Below, piece after piece: positions 1-7,773 of a DNA stretch of 18,699 nucleotides (the first letter of the stretch is position 1; the number at the start of each line of letters is the position of its first letter). Made by a program: the position numbers and the translations under genes. The DNA is from CAZOGW01 sp964579415 (GTDB lineage: Bacteria; Actinomycetota; Acidimicrobiia; Spongiisociales; UBA5794). The DNA is taken from positions 1 to 18,699 of the forward strand of contig CAZOGW010000057.1 of NCBI GenBank assembly GCA_964579415.1. Reading direction: 5' to 3'. The notes under the pieces were generated by a model. The model saw nothing but the letters and a program-made list of their open reading frames with translations. It ran no database searches and was not told where the DNA came from.

Positions 1-75
1 GTGGGCGTTGAGGGACTTGAACCCCCGACCTCTTCCTTGTAAGGGAAGCGCTCTAGCCAGCTGAGCTAAACGCCC
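1..75 (-). tRNA. tRNA-Val (anticodon UAC)
   Basis: Read on the minus strand, this folds as a complete cloverleaf. The 7-bp acceptor stem GGGCGTT/AACGCCC pairs positions 75-69 with 9-3. The anticodon stem CTTCC/GGAAG encloses the loop CTTACAA, and the T arm contains TTCAAGT. Loop positions 34-36 are TAC (plus-strand 39-41), which reads the Val codon GUA. The discriminator base is A at position 2. The window edge falls one base later, so I cannot see whether the 3' CCA is encoded. The opposite orientation would put a TGT-like triplet in the loop, but the T-loop TTCAA sits only on the minus strand. Confidence 0.96.
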
Positions 76-87
76 GGTTGCGGGGTG

Positions 88-93
88 AGTGTA
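88..93 (-). promoter_or_regulatory. Probable -10 box of the tRNA-Val promoter
   Basis: On the minus strand TACACT lies 12 bases upstream of the mature tRNA 5' end. This would place transcription start near 81 and give a short leader for RNase P. No convincing -35 is visible at 16-18 bp spacing. Confidence 0.45.
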
Positions 94-178
94 CCGGTGG
101 CGCTCCCGGCACCGGCAGCCAAGGAACCTTACGGGGCGCCGGAGCATCGAAGGGGTGATGCCCACCCGAGGAGACGCC

Positions 179-2215
179 ATGCGACGGACCACCGGCCTCA
201 TCCTGGCCCTGACCCTCCTGCTGGGGGCGTGCACCGGAGCGGAGGGCATCGCCCGGACTCGCGAGGCGGACCGTGGCAGCGGCCAGACCTCTACCACCGG
301 GACCGGGAGCGTCGGCCGCCCCGCGCTGGGAGGATTCCTCGCCGGGGGCGGGGTCGGTATCGGCGCTGTCGCCCTGCAGAGGTTCGGTACCTGTGACTCG
401 TTCCTGCGCTGGGTGCGGGCCGGCGCCGCCGAGCAGGTGGGACCGTACGGCCTCGACCCGTGGGGCGGCTACGGCTTCTACGCCGTCGAAGAGATGATGG
501 CCCCCCAGGCCATGGCCGCCGATGGCAGCGACTCGGCGGGATCCGGGGAGCAGGCGAGCTTCTCCACCACCAACGTCCAGGAGGTGGGTGTCGACGAGCC
601 CGACCTGGTGAAGACCGACGGCACCCGCCTCTACGTGATGTCGGCGGGGACGCTCTACTCGATCGACGTCACCGACCCCTCCGCCCCCGAGGTCGTCGAC
701 CGTATCCGGGTGGCCGGCGGCGACGAGGGCGTCACCGACATGCTGCTCGGCCCCGATCGCATCTACACCATCGGCACCGTGTGGGTGCCCACCGAACATC
801 CCACCGACAGCTCCGAGTTCGGCGACGCCCTGACGCCGCCGATGTGGGGCCGTTCCGAGGTCGTCGTCACCGAGATCGCGGTGTCTCCGGACGGGGAGCT
901 GAGCGAGGCTTCCCGGCTCGCCGTCGACGGCAGCTACGTGGCCGCCCGCATGATCGGCGACGGGGTGCGCCTGGTGGTGCGCCACGAGGTGGGCCGCCTC
1001 GACTTCCTCTACCCGTCACACCAGGGCAGCGAGAACGAGGCCACCAAGCACAACCGCCGCAAGGTCCTCGAGTCCGGGATCGAGGACTGGATCGCCTCAT
1101 ACCGCCTCACCACGGCCGCCGGCGACGAGACGTCCGGCCTGCTCACCGACTGCGGGCGCATGACGGCGCCGGAGGAGTTCTCCGGGACCGCCTCCCTGTC
1201 GGTGCTCACCCTCGACATGACCCGGCCCCTCGACGCCGGCAACGCGGTGACCCTCCTCGGCGCCGCCGAGACGGTCTACGCCTCCACCGGGTCGGTGTAC
1301 GCGGCGACCTACGCCTATCCCCCGATGGTGCCCTTCGACGCCGCCGGGAACGCCGACTCCGATCCGGTGCCCGACTTCACCACCATGATCCACCAGTTCG
1401 ACATCTCCGATCCGGCCGGGGCCTCCTACGTGGCCAGCGGGGAGGTCCCCGGCCGGCTCCTCAACCAGTGGGCGATGAGCGAGCACGAAGGTCACCTGCG
1501 TGTCGCCGTCACCGAGGGCTCGCCGTGGTGGTGTTGCTCGTCGGGAACCAGCACCAGCAGCGTCGTCGTACTGCAACGCCAGGGACGGGACCTGGTGGAG
1601 ACCGGGACCGTGGGCGACCTCGGTGTCGGCGAGGACATCGTCGGCGTGCGGTTCGTCGGTGACACCGGGTACGTGGTGACGTTCCGCTTCACCGATCCGC
1701 TCTACGTGCTCGACCTGTCCGACCCGGCGGCCCCGTCGATGGCGGGCGAACTGAAGATCACCGGCTACTCGGCCTACCTGCACCCCGTCGGCGACGGCCT
1801 CCTCCTCGGGGTCGGCCAGGAGGCCGACCTCGACGGCGTCACCACCGGCACCAAGGTGTCGCTGTTCGACGTGTCCGACCCTGCCCGGCCCGACGAGGTC
1901 GACCGCTGGGTGCTCCCCGACAGCTCCTCCAGCGTGGAGTGGGACCACCGCGGCTTCCTCCACTGGGCTCCGGAGAACCTGGCCGTGGTGCCCCTGGACT
2001 GGGGGCCCGGCGGCATCGGGGCGGTGGCGCTGCGCATCGGCGACGGCACCCTCGAAGAGTTGGGCACCATCTCCCAACAGGGCGGCGGCGGGAACTGGCC
2101 GGGGCGGGTGGCCCGCAGCGTCGTTATCGGCGACGTGCTGTGGACGGTCGGCGAATACGTGGTGCAGGCCAACGACCTGGTCACCCTCGACCGCATCGGG
2201 TCCGTGGTGCTCTGA
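179..2215 (+). CDS. Secreted beta-propeller domain lipoprotein
   Basis: This encodes a 678-residue exported lipoprotein. The ATG at 179 is chosen because GAGGAG lies 5-10 bases upstream and the protein then opens with a type II signal peptide, MRRTT followed by a hydrophobic stretch and the lipobox LGAC (lipidated Cys18). An in-frame upstream start at 89 would add 30 residues of non-signal sequence. Around residues 128-160 is the hallmark TNVQEVGVDEPDLVKTDG followed by LYV, known from the secreted Beta_propel family (PF09826). The rest is repeated blades with 'YVLDLSDPAAP'-like strands. A WWCC motif lies near residues 450-453. The family has no assigned enzymatic activity, so a surface scaffold or binding role is inference. 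The next gene starts 29 bases downstream. Confidence 0.88.
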   Translation: MRRTTGLILALTLLLGACTGAEGIARTREADRGSGQTSTTGTGSVGRPALGGFLAGGGVGIGAVALQRFGTCDSFLRWVRAGAAEQVGPYGLDPWGGYGFYAVEEMMAPQAMAADGSDSAGSGEQASFSTTNVQEVGVDEPDLVKTDGTRLYVMSAGTLYSIDVTDPSAPEVVDRIRVAGGDEGVTDMLLGPDRIYTIGTVWVPTEHPTDSSEFGDALTPPMWGRSEVVVTEIAVSPDGELSEASRLAVDGSYVAARMIGDGVRLVVRHEVGRLDFLYPSHQGSENEATKHNRRKVLESGIEDWIASYRLTTAAGDETSGLLTDCGRMTAPEEFSGTASLSVLTLDMTRPLDAGNAVTLLGAAETVYASTGSVYAATYAYPPMVPFDAAGNADSDPVPDFTTMIHQFDISDPAGASYVASGEVPGRLLNQWAMSEHEGHLRVAVTEGSPWWCCSSGTSTSSVVVLQRQGRDLVETGTVGDLGVGEDIVGVRFVGDTGYVVTFRFTDPLYVLDLSDPAAPSMAGELKITGYSAYLHPVGDGLLLGVGQEADLDGVTTGTKVSLFDVSDPARPDEVDRWVLPDSSSSVEWDHRGFLHWAPENLAVVPLDWGPGGIGAVALRIGDGTLEELGTISQQGGGGNWPGRVARSVVIGDVLWTVGEYVVQANDLVTLDRIGSVVL

Positions 2216-2232
2216 GACGCCAAGGTGACCCC

Positions 2233-2238
2233 TAGAGT
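2233..2238 (+). promoter_or_regulatory. Candidate leaderless -10 box (TAGAGT)
   Basis: TAGAGT ends exactly 6 bases before the ATG at 2245, with no Shine-Dalgarno in between. In Actinomycetota, TANNNT about 7 bases upstream of a start codon is the usual arrangement for leaderless transcripts. No good -35 is visible. The aminotransferase may therefore have its own promoter despite its short distance from the upstream gene. Confidence 0.45.
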
Positions 2239-2244
2239 CGCCCG

Positions 2245-3402
2245 ATGCACGGGTGGGCACTCGATCCGGGGGTGACGCAGCTCAACCACGGCTCCTTCGG
2301 AGCCGTGCTGGTCGACGTGCTGGAGGAACAGCGCCGCTGGCAGGAACTGTTCGAGGCCAACCCCACCTACTTCGTCAACGAGCTGTACCAGCCGGCGGTG
2401 GACGCGGCGCGGGAGGCGACCGCGGCGTTCGTCGGCTCCGATCCCGCCGACCTCGCCTTCGTGCGCAACGCCACCACCGGCGTCAACGACGTGCTGCTCT
2501 CCCTGGAGCCGTCGCTGGGGCCCGGCGACGAGATCGTGGTTCCCGACCACACCTACAACGCCTGCCGCAACGCCGTCGACGTCGCCGCCCTCCGCACCGG
2601 CGCCACCGTGGTGGTGGCCCCGCTCCCCTTCCCCGTGGAGGCGCCGGGGCAGGTCACGGATGCTGTTCTCGACAAGGTGGGGCCCCGCACCCGGCTGGTC
2701 CTCATCGACTGGATCTCCTCGGCGTCGGCGATCCTGTTCCCGGTCGCCGACATCGTCTCGCAGCTCGAGCCCGACGTGCCGGTGCTCATCGACGCCGCCC
2801 ACGCCCCGGGCCAGGTATCGATGTCCCTCGACGCCCTGGGCGCCTCGTTCGTCGCCGGCAACGCCCACAAGTGGATGTGCAGCCCCAAGGGAGCCGCCAT
2901 CCTCCACGTGCGCCGGGACCACCACGACATCATCCGGCCGGGGACGGTCAGCCACGGCTGGAACACGCCTTTGGGCGGGAGGTCACGGTTCCACCACCTC
3001 TTCGACTACACCGGCACCGACGACAACTCCGCCTGGCTGACACTCCCCTACGTCATCTCCACCATGGCCGGGCTCCACCCCGGCGGCTGGGACGGCGTCA
3101 TGGCCGTGAACCACGACCTGGCCGTCGCCGGGCGGTCGATCGTCGCCGACCGCATCGGCGCCGGCAGGCCGGTGCCCGACGCCATGCTGGGCGCCATGGC
3201 GGTGATCCCGCTCCCGGTCGAGCCGGTACCCGACGTCCACCCGCATCCGCTGTCGGGTGTGCTGCGCCGCAAGTGGTCGGTCGAGGTACCGGTGTGGACC
3301 ACCCCCGACGGGACGGTGCAGCTCCGCATCTCGGCACAGCTCTACAACACCCTCGACGACTACGAGGCTCTCGCCGCCGCCCTTGCCGCCGAGATCGCCT
3401 AG
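2245..3402 (+). CDS. Class V aminotransferase-fold PLP enzyme (isopenicillin N epimerase-like)
   Basis: This 385-residue protein has the fold-type I PLP architecture of the class V aminotransferase family, in the branch annotated as isopenicillin N epimerase-like (CefD-like) or cysteine desulfurase-like. It opens with LNHGSFG, the cofactor and substrate loop of this branch. VRNATTGVN (near residue 75) is the phosphate-binding region. VLIDAAHAPGQ places the pyridine-binding Asp at 183 and a conserved His at 186. NAHKWMCSPKG carries the Schiff-base lysine, K209. Cytoplasmic, with no signal peptide. The neighbours give no clue to substrate, and no beta-lactam genes are present, so epimerase should not be read literally. 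The ATG at 2245 fits both the N-terminal family motif and the leaderless -10 in front of it. Confidence 0.88.
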   Translation: MHGWALDPGVTQLNHGSFGAVLVDVLEEQRRWQELFEANPTYFVNELYQPAVDAAREATAAFVGSDPADLAFVRNATTGVNDVLLSLEPSLGPGDEIVVPDHTYNACRNAVDVAALRTGATVVVAPLPFPVEAPGQVTDAVLDKVGPRTRLVLIDWISSASAILFPVADIVSQLEPDVPVLIDAAHAPGQVSMSLDALGASFVAGNAHKWMCSPKGAAILHVRRDHHDIIRPGTVSHGWNTPLGGRSRFHHLFDYTGTDDNSAWLTLPYVISTMAGLHPGGWDGVMAVNHDLAVAGRSIVADRIGAGRPVPDAMLGAMAVIPLPVEPVPDVHPHPLSGVLRRKWSVEVPVWTTPDGTVQLRISAQLYNTLDDYEALAAALAAEIA

Positions 3403-3426
3403 CGCTGAATACCGACCCACTGCTGC

Positions 3427-3432
3427 GATACT
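3427..3432 (+). promoter_or_regulatory. Candidate -10 box (GATACT) before the fused synthase gene
   Basis: GATACT lies 8 bases before the ATG at 3441 in the 38-base gap after the aminotransferase stop. CTGAAT at 3405-3410 could serve as a weak -35 at 16-bp spacing. There is no Shine-Dalgarno, so a leaderless or near-leaderless start is plausible. Confidence 0.35.
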
Positions 3433-3440
3433 TCCCGCCC

Positions 3441-4901
3441 ATGTCCACCCTCACCGCCCGGGCGCTGGTGTTCTTCACGTCCGCCGCCGTCCTCGTCATG
3501 GAGGTGCTGGCGGGCCGCCTCATGGCACCCTTCGTCGGGGTGACCCTGGAGACGTTCACCGGGATCATCGGAACCGTCCTCGCCGGCATCGCACTGGGTG
3601 CCTGGCTGGGTGGGCGCGCCGCTGACCGTTACCCGCCGCAGAGCCTCATCGGCCCGGCCATGATCGCCGGCGGCATCCTGGCGATGCTCTCCCCCACGAT
3701 GATCGCCGTTGTCGGGCCTGCCTTCTCCGGGGGGACGCCGATCGAGATCGTCGTCCTCGCCGCACTCGGGTTCTTCGTCCCCGCCGTGGTCCTCTCCACC
3801 ATCCCGCCCATCGTGGTCAAGATCAAGCTGCAGGACCTGGGCGAGACCGGCGCGGTGGTGGGCCAGTACTCCGCCTTCGGCACCTTCGGGGCCATCTTCG
3901 GCACCTTCGTCACCGGTTTCGTGCTCGTCGCCGCCCTACCCACCCGGCCCATCCTGCTCGGCGTCGGGGGCGCCCTGGTGCTGGCCGGCGTCGTGCTCAC
4001 CCTGCGGCGCCGCCTCATCGGGACCCCGGCCGTCAGCCTGCTGCTGGTGGCAGCCGTCGGCGTCGGCGCCCTCACCGCCGCCTTCCCCGGCCCGTGCCAG
4101 ACCGAGACCGCCTACTTCTGCGCCCGTGTCACCGTCGACGAGGAGCGGCCCACCGGGCGGATCCTGTGGCTGGACAACCTGCGCCACTCCTACGTCGACC
4201 TGGAGGACCCGACGTGGGTGGAGTTCCGCTACGCCAGCCTCTTCGCCGACGCCATCACCACCCAGGCGCCGCAGGGTCCCCTCGACGCCCTCTACGTCGG
4301 CGGCGGCGGCTTCACCTTTCCCCGCTGGCTCAAGGCGGTCCGCCCCGGCAGCACCAACACCGTCCTCGAGCTGGACGGCACCCTGGTCGACATCTCCCGG
4401 GACCAGCTCGGCCTGCAGGACGCCGACACCGACGAGATCCGCGTCGGCGACGCCCGCATGACCATCGCCGCCACCCCCGCCGGCGGGTTCGACCTGGTGG
4501 TCGGCGACGCTTTCGGCGGGCCGTCGGTGCCGTGGCACCTGACCACCCGGGAGTTCCTGGAGACGGTGCAACAGCGGATGGCACCGGGCGGCATCTACGT
4601 GATGAACCTGATCGACTACCAGCCGGTGGCCTTCGCCCGGGCCGAGACGGCGACGCTGCTCTCGGTGTTCGACCACGTGGCGGTGATGGCGCCCTTCGAC
4701 TACTTCGAGGGGCCGCGGGGCGGCAATTTCGTGCTGGTCGCCTCCTACCAACCGCTCGACGTCGACGCCCTCGAGGCGGCGCTGCGCTCCCACGACGCCG
4801 AGGAAGAGCTCCGCACCGGCGCCGAGCTGGCCGATTGGGTGGGCGACGCCAGGGTCCTCACCGACGACTTCGCCCCGGTCGATCAGCTCATCTCGCACTG
4901 A
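3441..4901 (+). CDS. Membrane protein fused to a spermidine synthase-like domain
   Basis: This 486-residue fusion protein has an N-terminal half of about seven hydrophobic segments (residues 1-215). It includes EVLAGRLMAPFVG and LGGRAADRYP, the signature of the transporter-like module found in front of many bacterial spermidine synthase-like proteins. The C-terminal half is a Rossmann methyltransferase-fold domain: YVGGGGFTFPRWL (residues 285-297) matches the nucleotide-binding glycine loop, LELDGTLVDI carries the acidic E310 and D312, and VVGDAFGG holds the Asp (D356) expected at the active site. The DxFGGPSVPWHLTTREF stretch matches the family's strand 5 region. Whether it makes a polyamine is uncertain, since many fused homologues have no known substrate and no speD or speE neighbours are present. 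The stop lies six bases from that of the convergent hydrolase gene. Confidence 0.87.
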   Translation: MSTLTARALVFFTSAAVLVMEVLAGRLMAPFVGVTLETFTGIIGTVLAGIALGAWLGGRAADRYPPQSLIGPAMIAGGILAMLSPTMIAVVGPAFSGGTPIEIVVLAALGFFVPAVVLSTIPPIVVKIKLQDLGETGAVVGQYSAFGTFGAIFGTFVTGFVLVAALPTRPILLGVGGALVLAGVVLTLRRRLIGTPAVSLLLVAAVGVGALTAAFPGPCQTETAYFCARVTVDEERPTGRILWLDNLRHSYVDLEDPTWVEFRYASLFADAITTQAPQGPLDALYVGGGGFTFPRWLKAVRPGSTNTVLELDGTLVDISRDQLGLQDADTDEIRVGDARMTIAATPAGGFDLVVGDAFGGPSVPWHLTTREFLETVQQRMAPGGIYVMNLIDYQPVAFARAETATLLSVFDHVAVMAPFDYFEGPRGGNFVLVASYQPLDVDALEAALRSHDAEEELRTGAELADWVGDARVLTDDFAPVDQLISH

Positions 4902-4911
4902 CGCCGGTCAG
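4898..4911. other. Small inverted repeat containing both convergent stop codons
   Basis: CTGAC-GCCG-GTCAG is a perfect 5-bp stem with a 4-base loop. It contains the TGA of the plus-strand synthase gene (4899-4901) and the TGA of the minus-strand hydrolase gene (4910-4908). It is too short and lacks a T tract, so I call it an inverted repeat rather than a proven bidirectional terminator. Confidence 0.4.
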
Positions 4912-5675
4912 GCGCCGCCGACCACGTTCTCCAGGAGGAACTGGCGCACCAGGGCGAGGAACGGCTCGTAGACGGTGCGGTGGGGCGAGTGGGAGGCTCC
5001 GGGGATCATCCGGTAGCGCACCAGGGGGTTGGCTGCCGCGACGGCTCCCTGGTCCGCGCCGACCACGGCGTCGAGGTCGGGATCGGCCCCGATGAGGAGG
5101 GTGGGGATGGTGAGGCGAGCCAACTCCGGCCACAGGTCGTCGCCGGCCACGTCCCTCACCACCGACTCGACGACCTCGGGTCCGGAAGCGGTGAGGGCGG
5201 CGACCTTCGCCGTCACGTCGCCGGGAGCCCAGCGCGGGTTGGCGGCGGCGATGGCCTCCTCGGTCACCGGGGGTGCGAAGTCGGCCACCAGCCATTCCAC
5301 CACCGCGGGGGATGCCTCTCCGGTGAGCCAGGGATCGACCAGGACGAGGGCGCGGGGGGAGACCGTCTCCAACCCGAGGACCGACGACAGCGCCACCGCG
5401 CCACCGAAGGAGTGACCGACGACCACGTCCCAGGGCCCGGCGAGACCGGCGATGTCGGCGCGCTGGCTCGCCAGATCGTAGGTGTCGGCGGGCGGGGTGT
5501 CGCCGTGGCCTCTCAGGTCGGGGGCGACCACCGTGAACCCCAGTCGCGCCAGGTCGGGCCCGAGACGCCACCAGCCGGCGCCACTCGAAGCCAGACCGTG
5601 GATGAGGAGGATGCGGGGACCGCCGTCGCCCCAGGTGCGGACGTGGAGGTCGAAGCCCTCCCCGGCTCGGCTCAA
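4908..5675 (-). CDS. Alpha/beta hydrolase
   Basis: This 255-residue cytoplasmic hydrolase has the classical alpha/beta fold. The oxyanion-hole motif is LLIHGLASSG (H26-G27). VVGHSFGG is the nucleophile elbow with Ser89. GADPD supplies the acid, probably Asp198, and PGASHSPH supplies the catalytic His229. The substrate cannot be predicted, and esterase, lactonase or C-C hydrolase activities are all possible. The start appears to be TTG, one base after the stop of the upstream CoA-binding gene (TGA-C-TTG), which suggests translational coupling. A GTG at residue 12 with GGGAGGG about 13 bases upstream is an alternative. The two genes form an operon read towards the convergent synthase gene. Confidence 0.86.
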   Translation of the reverse strand: MSRAGEGFDLHVRTWGDGGPRILLIHGLASSGAGWWRLGPDLARLGFTVVAPDLRGHGDTPPADTYDLASQRADIAGLAGPWDVVVGHSFGGAVALSSVLGLETVSPRALVLVDPWLTGEASPAVVEWLVADFAPPVTEEAIAAANPRWAPGDVTAKVAALTASGPEVVESVVRDVAGDDLWPELARLTIPTLLIGADPDLDAVVGADQGAVAAANPLVRYRMIPGASHSPHRTVYEPFLALVRQFLLENVVGGA

Positions 5676-5676
5676 G

Positions 5677-6087
5677 TCATCGGTCCAGTGGGCGGCTGCG
5701 CACCATGATGCACGTCTGGACCAGGTGGTTGAGGTCGCTGCCGGCCAGATGCTCGATCACGGCGCCGTCCTCGGCGCCGGGCTGCAGCCACACGTTGTCC
5801 AGGCCCAGATCCTCGACCTGGCGCACCACGTCCAGCGACTGGTCGGGCGGCACCACGATGTTGACTATGTCGGGAGAGGCCGGCAGGTCGGCGAGGCGGG
5901 GGTAGGCGGTGTCCCCGTCCACTGTGTCCCGCCACCGGTTCACCGGGTAGACCGTGAACCCCTTCGCCTTGAGGTCACGGTAGATGCGGTGCCCGTACTT
6001 GCTGGGGTCGTCGGTGGCCCCGACAACGGCGATCGACGTGTCCGACTCGTCGAGAAGGTCGAAGATCGTGGCGGAAGCGGTTGTCAC
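5677..6087 (-). CDS. CoA-binding domain protein (YccU-like)
   Basis: This is a small (about 136 residues) single-domain Rossmann protein of the CoA_binding_2 family. The first strand and glycine turn IAVVGATDDPSKYG, the segment GFTVYPVNR and the later PDIVNIVVPPDQSLDVV and VWLQPGAED motifs are characteristic. Proteins of this family bind CoA or act as small accessory proteins, and their physiological role is generally unknown. I prefer the GTG at 6087 because AAAGGG lies 9 bases upstream. A GTG at 6114 would add nine residues but abuts the TAGACT promoter box without a leader or ribosome site. It is followed after one base by the hydrolase gene, so the two are probably cotranscribed. Confidence 0.84.
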   Translation of the reverse strand: MTTASATIFDLLDESDTSIAVVGATDDPSKYGHRIYRDLKAKGFTVYPVNRWRDTVDGDTAYPRLADLPASPDIVNIVVPPDQSLDVVRQVEDLGLDNVWLQPGAEDGAVIEHLAGSDLNHLVQTCIMVRSRPLDR

Positions 6088-6114
6088 GGGGGAACGCCCT
6101 TTCTCAGGGCTCAC

Positions 6115-6120
6115 AGTCTA
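6115..6120 (-). promoter_or_regulatory. Probable -10 box (TAGACT) of the CoA-binding/hydrolase operon
   Basis: On the minus strand TAGACT ends at 6115. Transcription would start near 6108, giving a leader of about 20 bases that holds AAAGGG ahead of the GTG at 6087. This arrangement also argues against the GTG at 6114. No clear -35 is visible. Confidence 0.45.
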
Positions 6121-6138
6121 TTCGGTTCACCCGGGTGC

Positions 6139-6160
6139 GGGGACCGGGCTTGGCGTCCCC
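6139..6160 (-). terminator. Weak hairpin after the small membrane protein gene
   Basis: GGGGAC-N10-GTCCCC forms a 6-bp stem 10 bases past the stop at 6170 on the minus strand. There is no T tract. It lies between the pspC-like operon and the promoter of the CoA-binding gene, so it may separate the two transcripts, but the signal is weak. Confidence 0.3.
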
Positions 6161-6169
6161 CGTCGCCCG

Positions 6170-6421
6170 CTACTCGGCCGATCCGAAGTCGGAGGTGTCG
6201 AGCTCGTCGGCTTCCCCGGCAATGGCGGCCGCATCGCCGGCCGGGCGGTCGGGGAGGAGGCCGGCGAGGAGGAGGACTCCGCCGGACACGAAGAGCGCCG
6301 GCCAGAACCAGCGGCCGGTGAACAGGTGGGGGGAGCTGTCGCTGAAGATCAGCGCGGCGCCGATGGCGGTGAAGACCAGGCCGAAGAAGAGGGAGATGGT
6401 GTCGAGTCGATGGCGGTACAT
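6170..6421 (-). CDS. Small two-helix membrane protein
   Basis: This 83-residue protein starts at the ATG at 6421, which has AGGAG six bases upstream. A longer reading from 6475 overlaps the upstream stop and lacks such a site. It has two hydrophobic segments, about residues 8-27 (TISLFFGLVFTAIGAALIF) and 38-57 (FWPALFVSGGVLLLAGLL), joined by a short SDSSPH-type turn, and an acidic C-terminal tail. I do not recognise a named family, though similar small proteins accompany PspC/LiaF-like genes. It follows the PspC/LiaF-like gene after 50 bases and is probably cotranscribed, so a role in the same envelope response is inferred from position only. Confidence 0.75.
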   Translation of the reverse strand: MYRHRLDTISLFFGLVFTAIGAALIFSDSSPHLFTGRWFWPALFVSGGVLLLAGLLPDRPAGDAAAIAGEADELDTSDFGSAE

Positions 6422-6471
6422 GGGCGCTCCTGGGTTGGCAGAGGTATGGGAGGGTCGTGCCGTGCCGGCGG

Positions 6472-7725
6472 TCAACGGTTCTCGCGGAGGATCTGGATGT
6501 TGCCGACACCGAGTTCGGCGTCGACGTGGAGGGTGGCGCCGTCCCCGTCGAAGGTCACGGTGCGCTCCACGTCGAGCCAGTTGGTGTCACCGTCCGGCGC
6601 CTCGATGTTGCCGACACCGACCGCGGCGTCGACGACGACGTCGAGGTTGCGGGGGACGATGACCCTGATCTCGCCGACGCCCATGTCGATGGCGATCCGG
6701 TCCGCCTCGACGAGGGGATCGAGGTCGGCGAGGTCGACGGTGAGTTGGCCGCCGCCCCTCTCGATGGACTCGGGCAGCTCGGCGACCGTCGCCGGGCGGA
6801 AGGATACGTCGCCGAACTCGCCGCCGAAGGGGAACTCGTCGATGGCGCCGGCGACCACGGCCACCGGAGCCAGGAAGACGGCGAGCAGGATTAGGCCGCG
6901 GGCCCTCCCGTACCAGGCCCCGATCACCAGGGCGATCCCGGAGATGAGGACCAGGGCGCCCAGGTAGTGCACCGGGTCCGACTCGACGATGTCGAGGCGG
7001 TCGAGGAAGGCCATCACCCCCATCGTGATGAGCATGGCCGAGGCCGCCAGCGTCCCCAGGATCGACCGGGGCCGCGGCGGCGGAGGGGGCGGCGGAGGCG
7101 CCACCGGCATCGGGCGGGCGACTTCGGGAGCGGCAGCTAGATCTGCGGGGTCGCCCAGATCCACGGGGTCGCCGAGGGTGCCGAAGTCGACCCGATGGGT
7201 CTCGGCGTCCACCTCGGCCCGAGCCTGGGCCAGGGCGTCATGGGTCTCGTCGCCCCCGGCGGGAGCCTCAGGTGTGGAGGGTGCCGGCGGCGGCCGGGGC
7301 GCCCGGGGCCGCGACGGTGAGGCGGCGCGGGGGAACCGGCCCTGGTAGATGAGCAGGCCGGCGACGAAGAGCCCGGCGGCGAAGACGATCTCGCCGCTGA
7401 GGATGCCGAACCAGCCGACGAGGACCATGGCGGCGACCACCATCATGGCGCCGCCGATCCAGGCGGAGCCGCCTTCGAGGCCGCTGAAGGCCCGCTCGGC
7501 GATGGACTCGTCCTCGCCCTCGCCGCGGATGGTGCACCAGCCGATGGCGTACAGGGCGATGCCGAGGCCGCCGAAGAAGGAGAGCACGATGAAGGCGGTG
7601 CGGACCCAGCCGACGCCGATGTCGAGGCGGCGGGCCAGTGCGGCGGCGACGCCGCCGAAGATGCGGTCCCCGGTGGGACGCTCCAGCACCCGCACAGGTG
7701 ATGGTTGCAGAGTCTCGTTTGTCAT
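6472..7725 (-). CDS. PspC domain / LiaF-like C-terminal membrane protein
   Basis: This 417-residue membrane protein combines two envelope-stress modules. Residues about 10-70 are a PspC domain (RPTGDRIFGGVAAALARRLDI then a hydrophobic helix with ALYAIGW). Two more helices follow, then a proline-rich linker (PRPPPAPSTPEAP, later a run of eight prolines), then further helices with GALVLISGIALVIG. The C-terminal 90 residues are beta-rich with repeated 'GVGEIRV', 'GVGNIEAP' and 'GVGNIQIL' turns, as in the LiaF/YvqF C-terminal domain (PF09922 type). LiaF-type proteins restrain the LiaS/VraS kinases. The gene is divergent from a PspC-domain kinase and regulator, which supports such a partnership by inference. 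The ATG at 7725 is chosen; a GTG at 7761 would run into the intergenic control region. Confidence 0.85.
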   Translation of the reverse strand: MTNETLQPSPVRVLERPTGDRIFGGVAAALARRLDIGVGWVRTAFIVLSFFGGLGIALYAIGWCTIRGEGEDESIAERAFSGLEGGSAWIGGAMMVVAAMVLVGWFGILSGEIVFAAGLFVAGLLIYQGRFPRAASPSRPRAPRPPPAPSTPEAPAGGDETHDALAQARAEVDAETHRVDFGTLGDPVDLGDPADLAAAPEVARPMPVAPPPPPPPPRPRSILGTLAASAMLITMGVMAFLDRLDIVESDPVHYLGALVLISGIALVIGAWYGRARGLILLAVFLAPVAVVAGAIDEFPFGGEFGDVSFRPATVAELPESIERGGGQLTVDLADLDPLVEADRIAIDMGVGEIRVIVPRNLDVVVDAAVGVGNIEAPDGDTNWLDVERTVTFDGDGATLHVDAELGVGNIQILRENR

Positions 7726-7762
7726 ATCGCCATCATCCGTCGTCGCCGGCGGGCGCGCCACC

Positions 7763-7773
7763 GGGTAATACCC
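7763..7773. promoter_or_regulatory. Palindrome GGGTA-A-TACCC in the divergent promoter region
   Basis: An 11-bp sequence with perfect 5-bp arms around a single A lies between the divergent pspC-like and kinase genes, 38 bases upstream of the first and 65 upstream of the second. Its position suits an operator for the LuxR-type regulator encoded next door. TACCCT at its right edge could also act as a plus-strand -10 box. Protein binding is inference. Confidence 0.4.

Noticed and set aside
89..178. Upstream start for the beta-propeller lipoprotein
   Set aside because: It would put 30 charged residues before the signal peptide, while the ATG at 179 has a good ribosome site and lipobox.
2245..3402. 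Genuine beta-lactam biosynthesis (isopenicillin N epimerase)
   Set aside because: No other beta-lactam genes are nearby, and the family name is used broadly for class V PLP enzymes.
2253..3440. Plus-strand extension of the synthase gene upstream through the aminotransferase
   Set aside because: Residues encoded there are Arg-rich shadow sequence. The recognisable membrane protein begins at the ATG at 3441.
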